Origin: JAXLYX01 sp046351215
GTDB lineage: Bacteria > Myxococcota_A > Polyangia > Polyangiales > Houyiibacteriaceae
Direction of reading: 5' to 3'
DNA length: 64,000 nt
NCBI GenBank assembly: GCA_046351215.1
Contig: JAXLYX010000012.1
Location: 186,001-250,000 of the forward strand
Part shown: one piece after another, positions 36,566-44,103 of the stretch
Layout of the letters: every line of letters begins with the position of its first letter
How positions within the stretch are numbered: the stretch's first letter is position 1
Notes under the pieces: model-generated
Told to the model about the DNA's origin: nothing
Database searches by the model: none
The model's input: only the letters and a program-made list of their open reading frames with translations
Made by a program: the position numbers and the translations under genes

Positions 36566-36595
36566 TTGACATAGGAACCAAACGGTTCCTAGTAT
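36566..36595 (+). promoter_or_regulatory. Sigma-70 promoter with TetR operator filling the spacer
   Basis: Consensus -35 TTGACA (36566-36571), 18-nt spacer, -10 TAGTAT (36590-36595). A perfect inverted repeat TAGGAACC-AAAC-GGTTCCTA occupies 36572-36591, so the operator fills the space between the two boxes. It lies between the TetR gene and the operon starting at 36684. Confidence 0.8.
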
Positions 36596-36683
36596 AGCGA
36601 TGAGGCGGAACGAATCGCCTGATATTCGTTATGGGCATGGGTGCGGGAGCCGCTGGGTTCCCTGAATGGCGGAGGAGAGGACG

Positions 36684-37373
36684 ATGAGCACGACGACGAC
36701 TCGGAGCGAGCGGACCGCGGCCAGGGCCTCGTCCACGTCGGGCACGCGCGAAGGCCGCGAACGCTGGGAGAGCCTGCAGGCGCTCGCCGCTCGGAATCCG
36801 GCGGCGGCGAAGGCGCGCGCCTTCGAGTGGCTGCGCGAGCTCGACGCGCCGCGCCATCGGGACACCCTTGGTTTCCTCTTCGCCCAGGGCACGGCTCCGG
36901 AGTCGCCCGACGGAGACTGCGAAGGCATCGTGATGTACCTCGAGGGGGCGCCCTGGCTCGTCGGTCTCGACAAGGCCGTTCGTCTCGGCCAGTGGCTCGG
37001 CGGCATCGGTTGGACGGGCAAATCGTTCGACGGAGCACGGGGCACGGGCTTCAATCGACTGACGGCGACGTCCTGGCCCATCGCCCTCCTCGTGATGCCC
37101 ACCTACCGCTTCGAGCGTCGTGGCTCCGAGATCCTCGGCTTCCACTTCCACCATGCGATCGAGGCTTCGCCGGTCGCACCCCACGGCGAGGTGCGCTCCA
37201 TCCGGTACGACTCGCCCGAGCACGCGAACCCCCTCGTCCTTCCCCGGACGCGCGACGAGCTCGTCGAGCTCGTGCCCGGCGTGTATCTGGGGCGCGCGCT
37301 CCTGCGCACCGAGGGCCGCTTCGAGACCGTGGGCTATTTCGGTCTCCGCCACCCCTCGCGCGGGGGCCGCTGA
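36684..37373 (+). CDS. Uncharacterised protein in TetR-controlled operon
   Basis: A 229-residue soluble protein I do not recognise with certainty. The centre (G-I-G-W-T-G-K-S-F-D-G) and the end (R-S-I-R-Y-D, then G-V-Y-L-G-R, then V-G-Y-F-G-L-R-H) weakly recall GXWXG/DUF4334 lipocalin-like proteins. The first 40 residues are Ser/Thr/Arg-rich. The start at 36684 has GGAGGAGAGG just upstream; an ATG at 36666 has none. Only 1 nt separates its stop from the SDR start, so the two form an operon under the promoter at 36566-36595. A role in handling a hydrophobic ligand is plausible but unproven. Confidence 0.7.
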   Translation: MSTTTTRSERTAARASSTSGTREGRERWESLQALAARNPAAAKARAFEWLRELDAPRHRDTLGFLFAQGTAPESPDGDCEGIVMYLEGAPWLVGLDKAVRLGQWLGGIGWTGKSFDGARGTGFNRLTATSWPIALLVMPTYRFERRGSEILGFHFHHAIEASPVAPHGEVRSIRYDSPEHANPLVLPRTRDELVELVPGVYLGRALLRTEGRFETVGYFGLRHPSRGGR

Positions 37374-37374
37374 G

Positions 37375-38190
37375 ATGGCGGTCGCTCTCGAGGGCGCCGT
37401 CGTGTGCGTGACCGGCGCCGGGCGCGGCATCGGAAGGGCGACGGCGCTCGCGCTCGCGAAGGCCGGGGCCCGCGTCGCCCTCGGCGATCTCGACCTCGAG
37501 CACGCCCGCGAGGTCGCCGAGATCATCGGCCCCACGGCGCTCGCGCTGCCGCTCGACGTCGCGGACCCTGGCTCGTTCGCGCGTTTCGTGGAGGGCGCGG
37601 CGACGCTGGGGCCCATCGACGTCCTCGTGAACAACGCGGGCGTGATGCGCACGGGCGCGTTCGCCGAGCAGTCCCTCGAAGGGCTGCACCGGGAGATCGG
37701 CATCAACCTCGGCGGCGTGGTCACGGGCATGCGGCTCGTGCTGCCAGGCATGCTCGAGCGCGACCGGGGTCACATCGTCAACGTCGCCTCGATGGCGGCC
37801 AAGATGAGCGTGCCCGGCGCGGCGGTGTATTCGGCGACGAAGGCGGCCGTCGCCAGCGTCTCCCGCGCGGTGCGCTCCGAGATCGCGGGCTCGAAGGTCA
37901 CGATCACGACGATCCTCCCCGCCGCCGTCCGTACGGAGCTCACGGCGGGCCGTGGCCTCGCCGGCGTCCCGGCGGCCTCGCCCGAAGACGTCGCCCGCGT
38001 GATCGTCGCCTCGTGCAAGAACGGAAGGCGGGAGATCACGCTTCCGAAGTGGCTCTTCGGGATCGGGGCCGTCGAGCAGGGGCTGCCCGAGGGACTCGGC
38101 GAGCTCGTGAAGCGTTCCGTCGGCGCGCAGCGGCGCGTGAGCGCGGACAACGAGCAGACGCGGGCGTACCAGGCGCGGATCTCGCGTTAG
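37375..38190 (+). CDS. Short-chain dehydrogenase/reductase
   Basis: A 271-residue classical SDR with T-G-A-G-R-G-I-G at about 12-19, D-L-D after strand 2 (NAD preference), N-N-A-G near residue 84 and the catalytic pattern S...Y-S-A-T-K near 150. The C-terminal part (L-P-K-W-L-F-G-I-G, about residue 222) resembles SDRs found in steroid, hydroxy-fatty acid and terpenoid degradation. It is the second gene of the TetR-regulated operon. A short hairpin CTCGCG-N7-CGCGAG overlaps its stop codon and may help termination before the convergent lipoprotein gene. Confidence 0.9.
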   Translation: MAVALEGAVVCVTGAGRGIGRATALALAKAGARVALGDLDLEHAREVAEIIGPTALALPLDVADPGSFARFVEGAATLGPIDVLVNNAGVMRTGAFAEQSLEGLHREIGINLGGVVTGMRLVLPGMLERDRGHIVNVASMAAKMSVPGAAVYSATKAAVASVSRAVRSEIAGSKVTITTILPAAVRTELTAGRGLAGVPAASPEDVARVIVASCKNGRREITLPKWLFGIGAVEQGLPEGLGELVKRSVGAQRRVSADNEQTRAYQARISR

Positions 38191-38211
38191 GCCCGCGAGG
38201 CGAGCCGCCCG

Positions 38212-38745
38212 TCACTCCCAGGCGAACCACCATCCGGAGGAGAGCACCCGCCTCCCGTCGCTCGCGAAATAGAGGAAGTCGTGCATGCCGCGCCAGCGGT
38301 AGACGAGCGCCTCGACGGCCTTCGGAGCGTCGTCGCGGAGGGCCGCGGCGTAGAGGGGGTCGCCCGGACGGAGCACGTCGTCGGGGGGACCGAGCAAGGC
38401 CTCGACCTCGGCGCGGGACCAGTGCCCGTCGCCGAGGCGTTCGCCCAGGGCGGCGAGCACGACCTGCTTGCGCCCGCCCGCGCGATCGACGGCGTCGTTC
38501 CATTCACCGCCTCCGAAATGGCCTGGGATGGCCCGGAGGGCTCGGTACTCGGCCGCGAGCGTGCGGGTGTCCTCGTCGGGCGCGGAGGCCTCGGGCTCGG
38601 CGCCGCGGGTCGGCTCCCGTTCCGCACCCACCGAGGGCGGCCCTTCGCTCCGGACCGTCGGCACCTGCGTCGGCGGCGCCTCCCGTCCGCAGGCCTGCAG
38701 GACGAACGCGAGGGCGACGCAGGCGGAGCGGGACGTGCGGGGCAT
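38212..38745 (-). CDS. Hypothetical lipoprotein
   Basis: A 177-residue lipoprotein precursor: signal peptide with lipobox L-Q-A-C (Cys19), then a Pro/Glu-rich linker. The C-terminal 100 residues contain W-S-R-A-E-V-E-A-L-L-G-P-P-D-D-V, which resembles the BamE/SmpA-type pattern (helix then L-G-x-P), followed by aromatic strands (Y-R-W-R-G-M-H-D-F-L-Y-F) that would complete such a two-layer fold. The exact family is not certain. ATG 38745 is chosen because it starts the signal peptide. It is divergent from the PEP synthase gene. Confidence 0.6.
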   Translation of the reverse strand: MPRTSRSACVALAFVLQACGREAPPTQVPTVRSEGPPSVGAEREPTRGAEPEASAPDEDTRTLAAEYRALRAIPGHFGGGEWNDAVDRAGGRKQVVLAALGERLGDGHWSRAEVEALLGPPDDVLRPGDPLYAAALRDDAPKAVEALVYRWRGMHDFLYFASDGRRVLSSGWWFAWE

Positions 38746-38884
38746 CGAGGATTCCGACGTGCGGGGCGAGCGGATCGTTCTACGGCTCGTCGAGGGTAGC
38801 GCCCCGTCGGTCCTCCGTGACCTTTCCTCCACGTTCGCGGAACCCTCCATTGCACCCCGCCGGCCCGTGCCGACATGGATTCCC

Positions 38885-41170
38885 ATGTCCCCCACGACCT
38901 CCTCGGAATTCGTCCGTCCCTTCGCCGCGCTGCGGCGCGGGGATACCCTGATCGCCGGAGGCAAGGGGGCGAACCTCGGCGAGCTCACGGCCGCGGGCAT
39001 CCCCGTGCCTCCCGGCTTCGTCGTGACCGCCTCGGCCTACCTCGCCGCGCTCGAGGCGGGGGGCGTGCGCGAACGCATCCGCGACCTGGCCGCGAAGGTC
39101 GATCCTTCCGACACGGTGGCGCTCGAGCTCGCCTCGCGGGAGATCGCCGACCTCGTGCGTCACGCCGTGCTGCCGCCCGCGGTGCGAGCCGCGATCCTCG
39201 AGGCGGCGCACGCGCTCGGGCAAGGGCCCGTGGCCGTCCGTTCGTCGGCGACCAGCGAGGACACGGCGGCGGCCTCGTTCGCCGGGATGAATGCGACCTT
39301 CACCAACGTCGAGGGCGATGCCGACCTGCTCGCGCGCCTCGTCGACTGCTGGGCCTCGCTCTTCGGTCCGCGCGTCATCGCCTACCGCAAGGCCCAGGGC
39401 TTCACCGACGAGCCGGCGATCGCCGTCGTCGTGCAGCGCATGGTCCGCTCCGATCGCTCGGGCGTGATGTTCACGGTCGATCCGGCCACGGGTCGTCGCG
39501 ACCGCATGCTCGTCGAAGGGGCGTGGGGCCTCGGCGAGGTCGTCGTCGGAGGCCAGGTGGAGCCCGACACGTACACGTTCGAGCGGCCCGCGGAGGGCGA
39601 GGGCCTCGTGCGCCTGCTCGATGCGCGCATCGGCACGAAGCGGGAGCGCATCGTCCGCGGCCCCGACGGGAAGGAGATCCGCGAGGACGTCCCGCCGGCC
39701 CTGCGCGGTGCTCGCGTGCTCGACGACACGACCGCGCTCGCGGTGGCGGAGCTCGGGCTCCGCATCGAGAAGCACTACGGCTCGCCGCAGGACATCGAGT
39801 GGGCCGTCGAGGACGGCGTCCTCCACATCGTGCAGTCGCGTCCGATCACGACCCTCGGCGACGAGCCCGGCAAGGTGCTCGTCTCGGGGCTCGGTGCCTC
39901 GCCGGGCAAGGCCAGCGGCACCGTCCGCGTGCTGCGGTCCATCGCGGACGGCTCCGCGCTCCGCGACGGGGACGTCCTCGTCGCCGAGATGACGAGCCCG
40001 GATTGGGTGCCGGTGATGCGGCGCGCCGCGGCGCTCGTCACGGACGGCGGCGGCATCACCTGCCATGCGGCGATCGTGAGCCGCGAGCTCCGCATCCCCT
40101 GCGTCGTCGGCACGAAGGTCGGGACCGGGCTCCTCAAGACGGGCCAGCGGATCACCGTCGACGGCTCGCGCGGCGTCGTGCTCGCCGGCGACGTGGCGCC
40201 GAAGGCAGAGGAGGCGTCGCCCGCGCGAGTCACGGCTTCGGCTCCCACCGTCGTGGTGCCGCGCGTCGAGACGACGGCGACCTCGCTCTACGTGAACCTC
40301 GCCATCGCGAACAAGGCGGAGGAGGTCGCGGCGCTCCCGGTCGACGGAGTCGGGCTCCTGCGCGCGGAATTCATGATCACGGATGCGCTCTCGGGCGCGC
40401 ATCCATCGGCGCTCCTCGCCGAGGGCAAGGGCGAGGAATTCGTGAAGGCGATGACGGCCTCGCTCCTCCGGATCGCGAAGGCCTTCGCGCCGCGGCCCGT
40501 GATCTACCGGACCTACGATTTCCGTACGAACGAGTTCCGTGCGCTCCGCGGAGGCGAGGCCTTCGAGCCGCACGAGGAGAACCCGATGATCGGGTTCCGC
40601 GGCTGCTATCGCTACGTGAAGGATCCCTCGCTCTTCGACCTCGAGCTCGAGATCCTCGCGCGCGTCCGCGAGGAGAGCCCGAACGTGCACGTCATGATCC
40701 CCTTCGTCCGTACGAAGTGGGAGCTCGAGGCCTGCCTCGAGCGCATCGATCGCCATCGCCTCGGGCGCGACCGCAAGCTGCTCCGGTGGGTGATGGCGGA
40801 GGTGCCCTCCGTCGTCTACCGGATCCCCGACTACGCGAAGCTCGGGATCCACGGAGTCTCGATCGGCTCGAACGACCTCACCCAGCTCATGCTCGGCGTC
40901 GACCGCGACTCCGAGACCTGCGCCGAGCTCTTCGACGAGGCCGACGAAGCCGTGCTCTGGGCGATCGAGCGAATCGTCACCGCCGCCCGCGAGAACGGGC
41001 TCACCTCCTCGCTCTGCGGTCAGGCTCCGTCGAACCGACCCGAATTCGCGGAGAAGCTCGTGAGGTTCGGGATCACCTCGATCTCCGTGAATCCCGATGC
41101 CGCGGGGAAGGCGAGGGAGGTGATCGCGAGGGCGGAGAGGAAGCTGCTGCTCGAGGCGGCGCGGAGGTGA
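38885..41170 (+). CDS. ppsA: Phosphoenolpyruvate synthase (pyruvate, water dikinase)
   Basis: A 761-residue enzyme converting pyruvate, ATP and water to PEP, AMP and phosphate in gluconeogenesis. The N-terminal ATP-grasp domain shows G-G-K-G-A-N-L-G-E-L and V-A-V-R-S-S-A-T-S-E-D. The central phosphohistidine domain has G-G-I-T-C-H-A-A-I-V-S-R-E (His394). The C-terminal TIM barrel has L-L-R-A-E-F, N-P-M-I-G-F-R-G and S-L-C-G-Q-A, which includes the catalytic Cys. Length is within the family range. The start is inferred from the first conserved residues; no strong ribosome site is visible. Together with isocitrate lyase and acetyl-CoA synthetase in this window it supports growth on C2 units. 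Confidence 0.93.
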   Translation: MSPTTSSEFVRPFAALRRGDTLIAGGKGANLGELTAAGIPVPPGFVVTASAYLAALEAGGVRERIRDLAAKVDPSDTVALELASREIADLVRHAVLPPAVRAAILEAAHALGQGPVAVRSSATSEDTAAASFAGMNATFTNVEGDADLLARLVDCWASLFGPRVIAYRKAQGFTDEPAIAVVVQRMVRSDRSGVMFTVDPATGRRDRMLVEGAWGLGEVVVGGQVEPDTYTFERPAEGEGLVRLLDARIGTKRERIVRGPDGKEIREDVPPALRGARVLDDTTALAVAELGLRIEKHYGSPQDIEWAVEDGVLHIVQSRPITTLGDEPGKVLVSGLGASPGKASGTVRVLRSIADGSALRDGDVLVAEMTSPDWVPVMRRAAALVTDGGGITCHAAIVSRELRIPCVVGTKVGTGLLKTGQRITVDGSRGVVLAGDVAPKAEEASPARVTASAPTVVVPRVETTATSLYVNLAIANKAEEVAALPVDGVGLLRAEFMITDALSGAHPSALLAEGKGEEFVKAMTASLLRIAKAFAPRPVIYRTYDFRTNEFRALRGGEAFEPHEENPMIGFRGCYRYVKDPSLFDLELEILARVREESPNVHVMIPFVRTKWELEACLERIDRHRLGRDRKLLRWVMAEVPSVVYRIPDYAKLGIHGVSIGSNDLTQLMLGVDRDSETCAELFDEADEAVLWAIERIVTAARENGLTSSLCGQAPSNRPEFAEKLVRFGITSISVNPDAAGKAREVIARAERKLLLEAARR

Positions 41171-41178
41171 GCGAGGCC

Positions 41179-41316
41179 GTGCACGACCCCTCGTGCACGC
41201 TCCATCGTGCACTTTCCATCGTGCACGTTCCCGTGCACGGCACCTCGTGCACGTGCACGTGCACGGAAGAACGTGCACGTGAACGTCCGCCGTGCACGTG
41301 AACGTCCGCCGTGCAC
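41179..41316. repeat. Phased GTGCAC palindrome array
   Basis: Eleven GTGCAC hexamers begin at 41179, 41193, 41207, 41221, 41233, 41247, 41253, 41259, 41273, 41292 and 41311. Steps are mostly 14 nt, then 6-6, then 14, then two 19-nt perfect repeats of a unit starting GTGCACGTGAAC. The array fills the gap between the stops of the convergent ppsA and MFS genes and is noncoding. Each hexamer is self-complementary, so the region can form many alternative hairpins. Confidence 0.85.
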
Positions 41317-41323
41317 GTGCTTC

Positions 41324-42508
41324 CTACGTCCTCTTCATCCCCCAGAACACCGGCACCGCCCCCACCTGCGCGATCACGCTGAGCATCACGAGCCCCACGA
41401 GGGACCTGTCGTAGAGCGCGCCCATCGCCCAGCTGCCGAGCCACCAGGCGACGCCGAACGCCGCGAAGAACACGCCGTACGCGCGGCCTCGATGCTCCTT
41501 CGCGACCACCGTCGCGATCGTCGCCTTGAACGTCGATTCCTGGGCGCCCATCCCGATGCTCCAGGCGAGGGCTCCGAGGAGCACGAGCGGGAGGCTTCCT
41601 CCGAGGAAGACGAGTGGCGCGAAGGTCGCGGAGATCAGGGTCGTCCCGACGAGGACGCGCGGGCCGACGCGATCGAAGGCGCGTCCCACGAGCAGCGCCG
41701 CGACCGCGTCCGAGGCCATCGCGCCCGAATAGACGATGGGCAGGAGGAGCTCGCCGACCATGCCCGTGCGTCCGAGGTGATAGGCGACGAGGGCCCAGTC
41801 CGCGAAGCCGACGCCGACGAGCATCGCGCCGAGGAGGAAGCGACGGAACCCGCCGCCGAAGGAGGCGAGCTCCTCGGCCTTCTCGGGCTCGAGCTCCTCG
41901 GGCCGGGGGTAGCGGGCGCGCGCCATGAGCAGGAGCGCGAGGTTCAGCAGCACGGGGACGGCGAGGATCGCGAAGCCGGCGCGGTAGCGCGCGAGCGCAT
42001 CCCCTGCGTGGAGAGCCATCGCGGCGGCCACGAGGAACGGGCCGAGGAAGGCTCCGAGCTGGTCGAGCGCTTCCTCGAGCCCGAAGCTGAAGCCGGCGCC
42101 GACCTCCTTCGTGGCGTACGAGACGAGAGTGCTCCGAGCGGGGCTCCGTATCGCCTTGCCGAGGCGCTCGAGCAGGACGAGCGCGAGCGCGGCGTCGACG
42201 CGGCCGACGAACGCGAGCCCCGGGACGGCCACGAGGTTCGTCGCGTAGCCCGCGATCGTGAGCGGCCAGTAGGCGCGCGTGCGATCGGCGAGCCAGCCGG
42301 TTCCGAGGCGGAGCCCGTAACCGACGAGCTCCCCGAGCCCCGCGACGAAGCCGATCGTCGCCGCGGAGGCGCCGAGCAGGCCGAGGTAGGGGCCGACGAC
42401 GCTCCGCGCGCCTTCGTACGTGACGTCGCCCATCATGGCGACGAAGCCCATGAGCACCACGAAGCGCAGGGCACGCTCCGAGCGCTCGGAGCGCCGGGGC
42501 TCGGTCAT
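41324..42508 (-). CDS. Major facilitator superfamily transporter
   Basis: A 394-residue permease with about 12 transmembrane helices in two halves separated by a charged loop near residues 190-210 (P-E-E-L-E-P-E-K). The loop between helices 2 and 3 has G-W-L-A-D-R-T-R, the MFS motif A form G-x-L-a-D-r. The N-terminus (M-G-D-V-T-Y-E-G-A-R-S) matches a group annotated only as MFS. The substrate is unknown. Its ATG overlaps the stop of the flavoprotein gene (ATGA), an odd partner pairing. The gene end faces the GTGCAC array. Confidence 0.88.
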   Translation of the reverse strand: MTEPRRSERSERALRFVVLMGFVAMMGDVTYEGARSVVGPYLGLLGASAATIGFVAGLGELVGYGLRLGTGWLADRTRAYWPLTIAGYATNLVAVPGLAFVGRVDAALALVLLERLGKAIRSPARSTLVSYATKEVGAGFSFGLEEALDQLGAFLGPFLVAAAMALHAGDALARYRAGFAILAVPVLLNLALLLMARARYPRPEELEPEKAEELASFGGGFRRFLLGAMLVGVGFADWALVAYHLGRTGMVGELLLPIVYSGAMASDAVAALLVGRAFDRVGPRVLVGTTLISATFAPLVFLGGSLPLVLLGALAWSIGMGAQESTFKATIATVVAKEHRGRAYGVFFAAFGVAWWLGSWAMGALYDRSLVGLVMLSVIAQVGAVPVFWGMKRT

Positions 42509-43902
42509 TCGGCGGCGCGGGCCTTCGGCGCCGAGCCGGGCGGGGTGCTCGACACGGCCTTGGTCGCGACGTTCGCGGCGATGAGGATCGGGTCGTACAC
42601 GGGAGCGAAGGGCGGAGCGTACGACAGATCGAGGTCTTCGACCTCCTCGACGGTGAGGCCGGCGAGGATCGCCGTCGCGAAGACGTCGATCCGCTTCGCC
42701 ACCGCGGCGTGCCCGACCATTTGAGCTCCGAGGATCGTGTGGGTCTCGGGATCCACGAAGAGCACGGAGGTGACGGGGGCGCCGCCCGGGTACGCGTGGC
42801 CGCGGCTCGACTGGGTCGACGTCGAGCGGCTCACGCGGCGTCCGAGCCGGGCGATCTCGCCGGCGCCGAGCCCCGTGCGAGCGACCTCGAGGTCGAAGAC
42901 CTTGAAGCCCGCGGTTCCGACGATGCCCGCGAAGCGGACGTCGCCTCCCACGGCGTTCGCGCCGGCGACCTTGCCCTGCTTGTTCGCGGTCGTACCGAGC
43001 GGTACGTAGGCCGGCATCCCCGTCAGGCGGTGGAAGGCCTCGCAGCAATCGCCGGCCGCGAAGACGTCGGGGACGCTCGTCCGCTGACGATCGTCGACGG
43101 CGATCGCGCCCGTCGGACCGAGCTGGATTCCGGCCGCCTTCGCCAGGGCCACGTTGGGGCGCACGCCGACGGAGACGAGCACGAGATCGGCTTCGATCTC
43201 TCCCCGATCCGTGCGGCAGACGAGGGTATCACCACGCTTCTCGAGACCGTGGACGTCGATGCCGAGCTCGAGCCGCACGCCGTTCGCCCGCGCCTCCTCG
43301 GCCACGCGCGTCGCGATCTCGCGCTCGAAGCCCGGCACGACCTGGTCGGTCTTCTCGAGCACGACGACCTCGAGGCCGCGGAAGCGGAACGCCTCCGCGA
43401 CCTCCATCCCGATGTAGCCGGCGCCGATGATCGCGGCGCGCCGCACGTTGCCCGTGGCGAGTCGCTCCTTCAGCGCGCAGCCGTCCTCGAGCTCGCGCAG
43501 GTGGTGGACCCCGGGCAGGTCCATGCCGGGGATCGGGAGCTTCACCGGCGCGGCGCCCGTCGCGATCACGAGCTTGTCGTAGGGGAGCTCGGATTCCTCG
43601 GACGTCGCCAGGTCCCGGAGGCGGACGAGCTTCGCGTCGGTATCGATCGCGACAGCCTCCGTGCGCAGTCGCACGTCGATCCCGCGCTCCGAACGGAAGG
43701 TCTGGGCGGAGACGACCACGAGATCGTCCATGGAACGGGAGGGATCCTCGAGGTTGTACGGGATGCCGCACGCGCCGTACGAGACGTGTGCGCCGCGCTC
43801 GACCAGGGTCACCCGGGCCTCCGGGCGCCTCCTCTTGGCTTGGCTCGCCGCGCTCGTTCCCGCGGCCACCCCGCCGATGACGACGATGCGCAGCTCTCCC
43901 AT
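42505..43902 (-). CDS. CoA-disulfide reductase/NADH oxidase-like FAD enzyme
   Basis: A 465-residue pyridine nucleotide-disulfide oxidoreductase. The N-terminal FAD site is V-I-G-G-V-A-A-G; the single redox Cys45 sits in S-Y-G-A-C-G-I-P-Y, equivalent to the Cys of CoA-disulfide reductases, NADH peroxidases and persulfide reductases. The second nucleotide site is I-I-G-A-G-Y-I-G-M-E near residue 155, followed by V-F-A-A-G-D-C-C near 285 and a dimerisation domain ending Y-A-P-P-F-A-P-V-Y-D-P. No rhodanese domain is fused. It reduces CoA disulfide or persulfides or water-forming O2; which one is open. ATG 43902 is preferred to a GTG at 43932. Confidence 0.88.
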   Translation of the reverse strand: MGELRIVVIGGVAAGTSAASQAKRRRPEARVTLVERGAHVSYGACGIPYNLEDPSRSMDDLVVVSAQTFRSERGIDVRLRTEAVAIDTDAKLVRLRDLATSEESELPYDKLVIATGAAPVKLPIPGMDLPGVHHLRELEDGCALKERLATGNVRRAAIIGAGYIGMEVAEAFRFRGLEVVVLEKTDQVVPGFEREIATRVAEEARANGVRLELGIDVHGLEKRGDTLVCRTDRGEIEADLVLVSVGVRPNVALAKAAGIQLGPTGAIAVDDRQRTSVPDVFAAGDCCEAFHRLTGMPAYVPLGTTANKQGKVAGANAVGGDVRFAGIVGTAGFKVFDLEVARTGLGAGEIARLGRRVSRSTSTQSSRGHAYPGGAPVTSVLFVDPETHTILGAQMVGHAAVAKRIDVFATAILAGLTVEEVEDLDLSYAPPFAPVYDPILIAANVATKAVSSTPPGSAPKARAAE

Positions 43903-44003
43903 CTCCGAATCCTCGGCGAACGAGCCCCTCACGGCCGGCCGCCCTCACTCTTCGGAGGTAGGCACGAAGGCGGGAACCGCAAGGTTCGGGCGCGTGCCCT
44001 CGC

Positions 44004-44031
44004 TTGACGGGGACGGGGGCGTGCGTAGCTG
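44004..44031 (+). promoter_or_regulatory. Candidate promoter of the acsA-pdh-acp operon
   Basis: TTGACG (44004-44009), 16-nt spacer, TAGCTG (44026-44031), in the 201-bp gap divergent from the flavoprotein gene and 72 nt before acsA. The -35 is good; the -10 is weak. A separate GGAGGGGAGAG provides the ribosome site. Confidence 0.4.
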
Positions 44032-44103
44032 CCAGAAAGCTCCAGGATCCGCGCCGTTCGCCACGTCCGGCGTGCCGCCTCCGGGGCTCGGGAGGGGAGA
44101 GCG

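Noticed and set aside
36570..36572. Alternative TetR start codon
   Set aside because: The ATG lies in the first base of the operator palindrome and its extension has no conserved residues.
35838..37751. A long form (637 codons) of the TetR frame
   Set aside because: It would run through the operator/promoter and antisense to two genes. The TetR domain begins right after ATG 36497.
41179..41316. CRISPR array
   Set aside because: The repeated unit is only 6 nt (19 nt at most) with spacers of 8-13 nt that are partly repeated. There are no cas genes.
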